From Gammaproteobacteria bacterium (GTDB lineage Bacteria > Pseudomonadota > Gammaproteobacteria > Steroidobacterales > Steroidobacteraceae), in contig JAQGOF010000155.1 in the NCBI GenBank assembly GCA_028293745.1, positions 1 to 64,000 on the forward strand: a DNA stretch of 64,000 nt, read 5' to 3'. Position 1 is the first letter of the stretch, and every line of letters begins with the position of its first letter. The notes under the pieces are model-generated. The model saw only the letters and a list, made by a program, of their open reading frames with translations, ran no database searches and was not told the origin of the DNA. Positions 62,648 through 64,000 of this stretch are shown here, one piece after another. A program made the position numbers and the translations under genes.

Positions 62648-62866
62648 ATGGCACGCAAATACAGCAAGTCGGCTGGCCGCAAGGTCAAGAAGACCATGCA
62701 CGAGATGAAGCGCGGCCAGCTGCGCAGCGGCCGATCCGGCCAGAAGGTCAAGAGCCGCAAGCAGGCGATCGCGATCGGGCTGTCCGAGGCGCGCCGTGAG
62801 GGGAAGAAGGTTCCGCGCAAGAAGTCGGCGAAGCGCGCAAAGCGGGCCAAGCGCAAATCGAGCTGA
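62648..62866 (+). CDS. Small basic protein (DUF6496)
   Basis: 72 residues, AGGAG seven bases upstream. MARKYSKSAGRKVKKTMHEM is followed by GRSGQKVKSRKQAIAIGLSEAR, then a Lys/Arg/Ala tail. This is the DUF6496 pattern, highly basic and probably nucleic-acid binding. Function is not established. Confidence 0.82.
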   Translation: MARKYSKSAGRKVKKTMHEMKRGQLRSGRSGQKVKSRKQAIAIGLSEARREGKKVPRKKSAKRAKRAKRKSS

Positions 62867-62881
62867 GCGGCCGAAGGCCGC
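62867..62881. terminator. Short GC hairpin between convergent genes
   Basis: GCGGCC-GAA-GGCCGC immediately follows the DUF6496 stop and lies 20 bases before the stop of the acetyltransferase gene. A perfect 6-bp stem without a T-run. Confidence 0.35.
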
Positions 62882-62900
62882 CCCGCCCCACTGCACGCGG

Positions 62901-63389
62901 TCAAATTTCCCGCTGCACGGCCACCACACTCAACCACCGGTTGTGTAGTTGCGCGACCTCGCGCAACGTTCCGATAGTCGTGAATCCCAACTTCTCGTGC
63001 AGGCGAAGCGAAGCAGTGGCCGCCGAGTCGATATGGCCGATCATCATGTGCATGCCGAGGGCTGCCGCTCGCGGGAACAACACCTCGATCAGCGCCCGGC
63101 CAAACCCCCTGCCGCGACAGTCGGCCCGAACGTGCACCGAGTGCTCGACCGTGTAGCGGTAACCCCACCGCGAGCGCCATTCACCAAAACTGGAGAACCC
63201 GACAACTTCACGGTCCAACTCCGCCACCAGCACGGGCAGCCCGGCGCGGCCGCGCGCGTCGAACCAGGATTGCCGTTCATCGAGGGTAGACGGACGCTGG
63301 TCGTAGATCGCCGTGGTGTTGGTGACTACATCGTTGTAGATGGCAAGGATTGCCGGCAGGTCGGCATTCGTGGCATCGCGAATAAGCAT
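62901..63389 (-). CDS. GNAT N-acetyltransferase, Pat-like
   Basis: 162 residues: LIRDATNADLPAILAIYNDVV, SWFDARGRAGLPVLVAE, the acetyl-CoA loop VRADCRGRGFGRALIEVL, and MIGHIDSAATASLRLHEKLGF. This is the phosphinothricin N-acetyltransferase-like branch, many members of which act on amino acids. It is divergent from the XRE-cupin regulator, which may control it. Confidence 0.87.
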   Translation of the reverse strand: MLIRDATNADLPAILAIYNDVVTNTTAIYDQRPSTLDERQSWFDARGRAGLPVLVAELDREVVGFSSFGEWRSRWGYRYTVEHSVHVRADCRGRGFGRALIEVLFPRAAALGMHMMIGHIDSAATASLRLHEKLGFTTIGTLREVAQLHNRWLSVVAVQREI

Positions 63390-63425
63390 GAGAGCTCCCA
63401 GGTTGCGCGGACACAGATCGTCTCT

Positions 63426-63449
63426 TATAGTAGTGAAATGTCCACTATA
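63426..63449. promoter_or_regulatory. Inverted repeat at the regulator start (candidate operator)
   Basis: TATAGT (63426-63431) and ACTATA (63444-63449) are perfect inverted halves with a 12-base spacer that includes the regulator ATG. It lies between two divergent genes. XRE-cupin regulators often repress themselves and a neighbour from such a site; the role is inferred. Confidence 0.45.
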
Positions 63450-64000
63450 GTCAACGACCCCACGGAATCCCTGGCGGCTCGAATCGCCCTCGAGCGGGAG
63501 GCACGCGGCTGGTCGTTGGCCGAGCTCGCCGAAAGATCAGGTGTTTCGAAGGCCATGATCAGCAAGATCGAGCGGGGCGAGGCCAGCCCGACCGCCACTT
63601 TGCTGGGCCGCCTGTCCGGCGCTTTCGGCCTCACGCTCTCTGCTCTGCTGGCCCGCGCAGAGGACGCCGGCAGCCGGTTGGTACGCGCCGCCGACCAGCC
63701 GCAGTGGCAGGATCCAGCGAGCGGATACGTGCGCCGCCAAGTCTCACCGAGATCTGATCTTCCGCTCGAGTTGATCCGGGTCGAACTGCCGACGGGTGCT
63801 GCGGTGACGTTTCCGGCGTCCTCGTACACGTTCATCCGGCAGCTCATGTGGGTTTTGAAGGGGAAACTCACCTTCACCGAGGGGGAGACCGTTCACGACA
63901 TGGACCCCGGCGATTGCCTGCTGCTGGGACCGCCCATGGACTGCACGTTCAAGACACGCGGACGGGAGCCTTGCGTTTACCTCGTCGTGGTGATGCGGCA
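63438..64000 (+). CDS. XRE-family regulator with C-terminal cupin (runs off the right edge)
   Basis: 187 residues are visible. The helix-turn-helix (residues ~10-65: LAARIALEREARGWSLAELA, SGVSKAMISKIERGEASPTATLLGRLS) is followed by a linker and a cupin beta-barrel (from ~105: RQLMWVLKGKLTFTEGE, MDPGDCLLLGPPMDC). The cupin probably senses a small ligand. No Shine-Dalgarno sequence is obvious before the ATG, so translation may be leaderless. Partial: the frame is open to the window end. Confidence 0.88.
   Translation, partial: MSTIVNDPTESLAARIALEREARGWSLAELAERSGVSKAMISKIERGEASPTATLLGRLSGAFGLTLSALLARAEDAGSRLVRAADQPQWQDPASGYVRRQVSPRSDLPLELIRVELPTGAAVTFPASSYTFIRQLMWVLKGKLTFTEGETVHDMDPGDCLLLGPPMDCTFKTRGREPCVYLVVVMR

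Overview
The window is GC-rich and densely coding, with many 1-8 base gene overlaps. It looks like the chromosome of a free-living gammaproteobacterium. The grounds are a complete System I cytochrome c maturation operon, bacterioferritin with its ferredoxin, a FecI/FecR/TonB-receptor cascade, Tex, and a membrane formate dehydrogenase followed by fdhE. A Steroidobacter/Nevskiales-type organism would fit, but that placement is inference.

Layout. 1-7.4 kb is mixed: a partial enoyl-CoA hydratase, a diguanylate cyclase, an orphan PilT-like ATPase, a Phd-type antitoxin with a broken toxin remnant, a DUF2332 protein, a coiled-coil membrane protein, a TonB-receptor relic, a DUF3237 protein and an MscS channel. 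7.5-17.8 kb is an uptake region for onium compounds. An MFS carrier and a Pot-type polyamine ABC system on the plus strand converge on a minus-strand choline-O-sulfate set: choline-sulfatase, a fused substrate-binding/permease protein and a choline-dehydrogenase-like flavoenzyme. 17.9-20.4 kb is a hybrid sensor kinase.

20.6-30.8 kb is a self-contained selenocysteine module: fdoG with an in-frame UGA and a SECIS hairpin, then fdoH, fdoI, fdhE, selA, selB, the selenocysteine tRNA and selD. One segment thus carries a selenoprotein enzyme and the dedicated factors that make and insert selenocysteine. 30.9-36.8 kb is a CzcCBA-like heavy-metal efflux operon. 37-41.8 kb holds a small DMT transporter, tex, a KGG-repeat stress protein and a MaoC-like protein. 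41.8-48.5 kb is ccmABCDEFGHI, read leftwards.

At 48.6-49.4 kb a tRNA-Leu(UAA) gene is split inside its anticodon by a 703-nt group I intron. The intron carries an HNH endonuclease reading frame on the opposite strand, broken by one amber codon. This is the most unusual object in the window.

49.5-59.1 kb has an S41 peptidase lipoprotein, a secreted protein of unknown function, and a sigma factor/FecR/STN-TonB receptor/secreted putative polysaccharide-active protein cluster. 59.4-64 kb holds an alpha/beta hydrolase, bacterioferritin, bacterioferritin-associated ferredoxin under a probable Fur box, an AAA+ ATPase, a small basic protein, and an acetyltransferase divergent from a partial XRE-cupin regulator.
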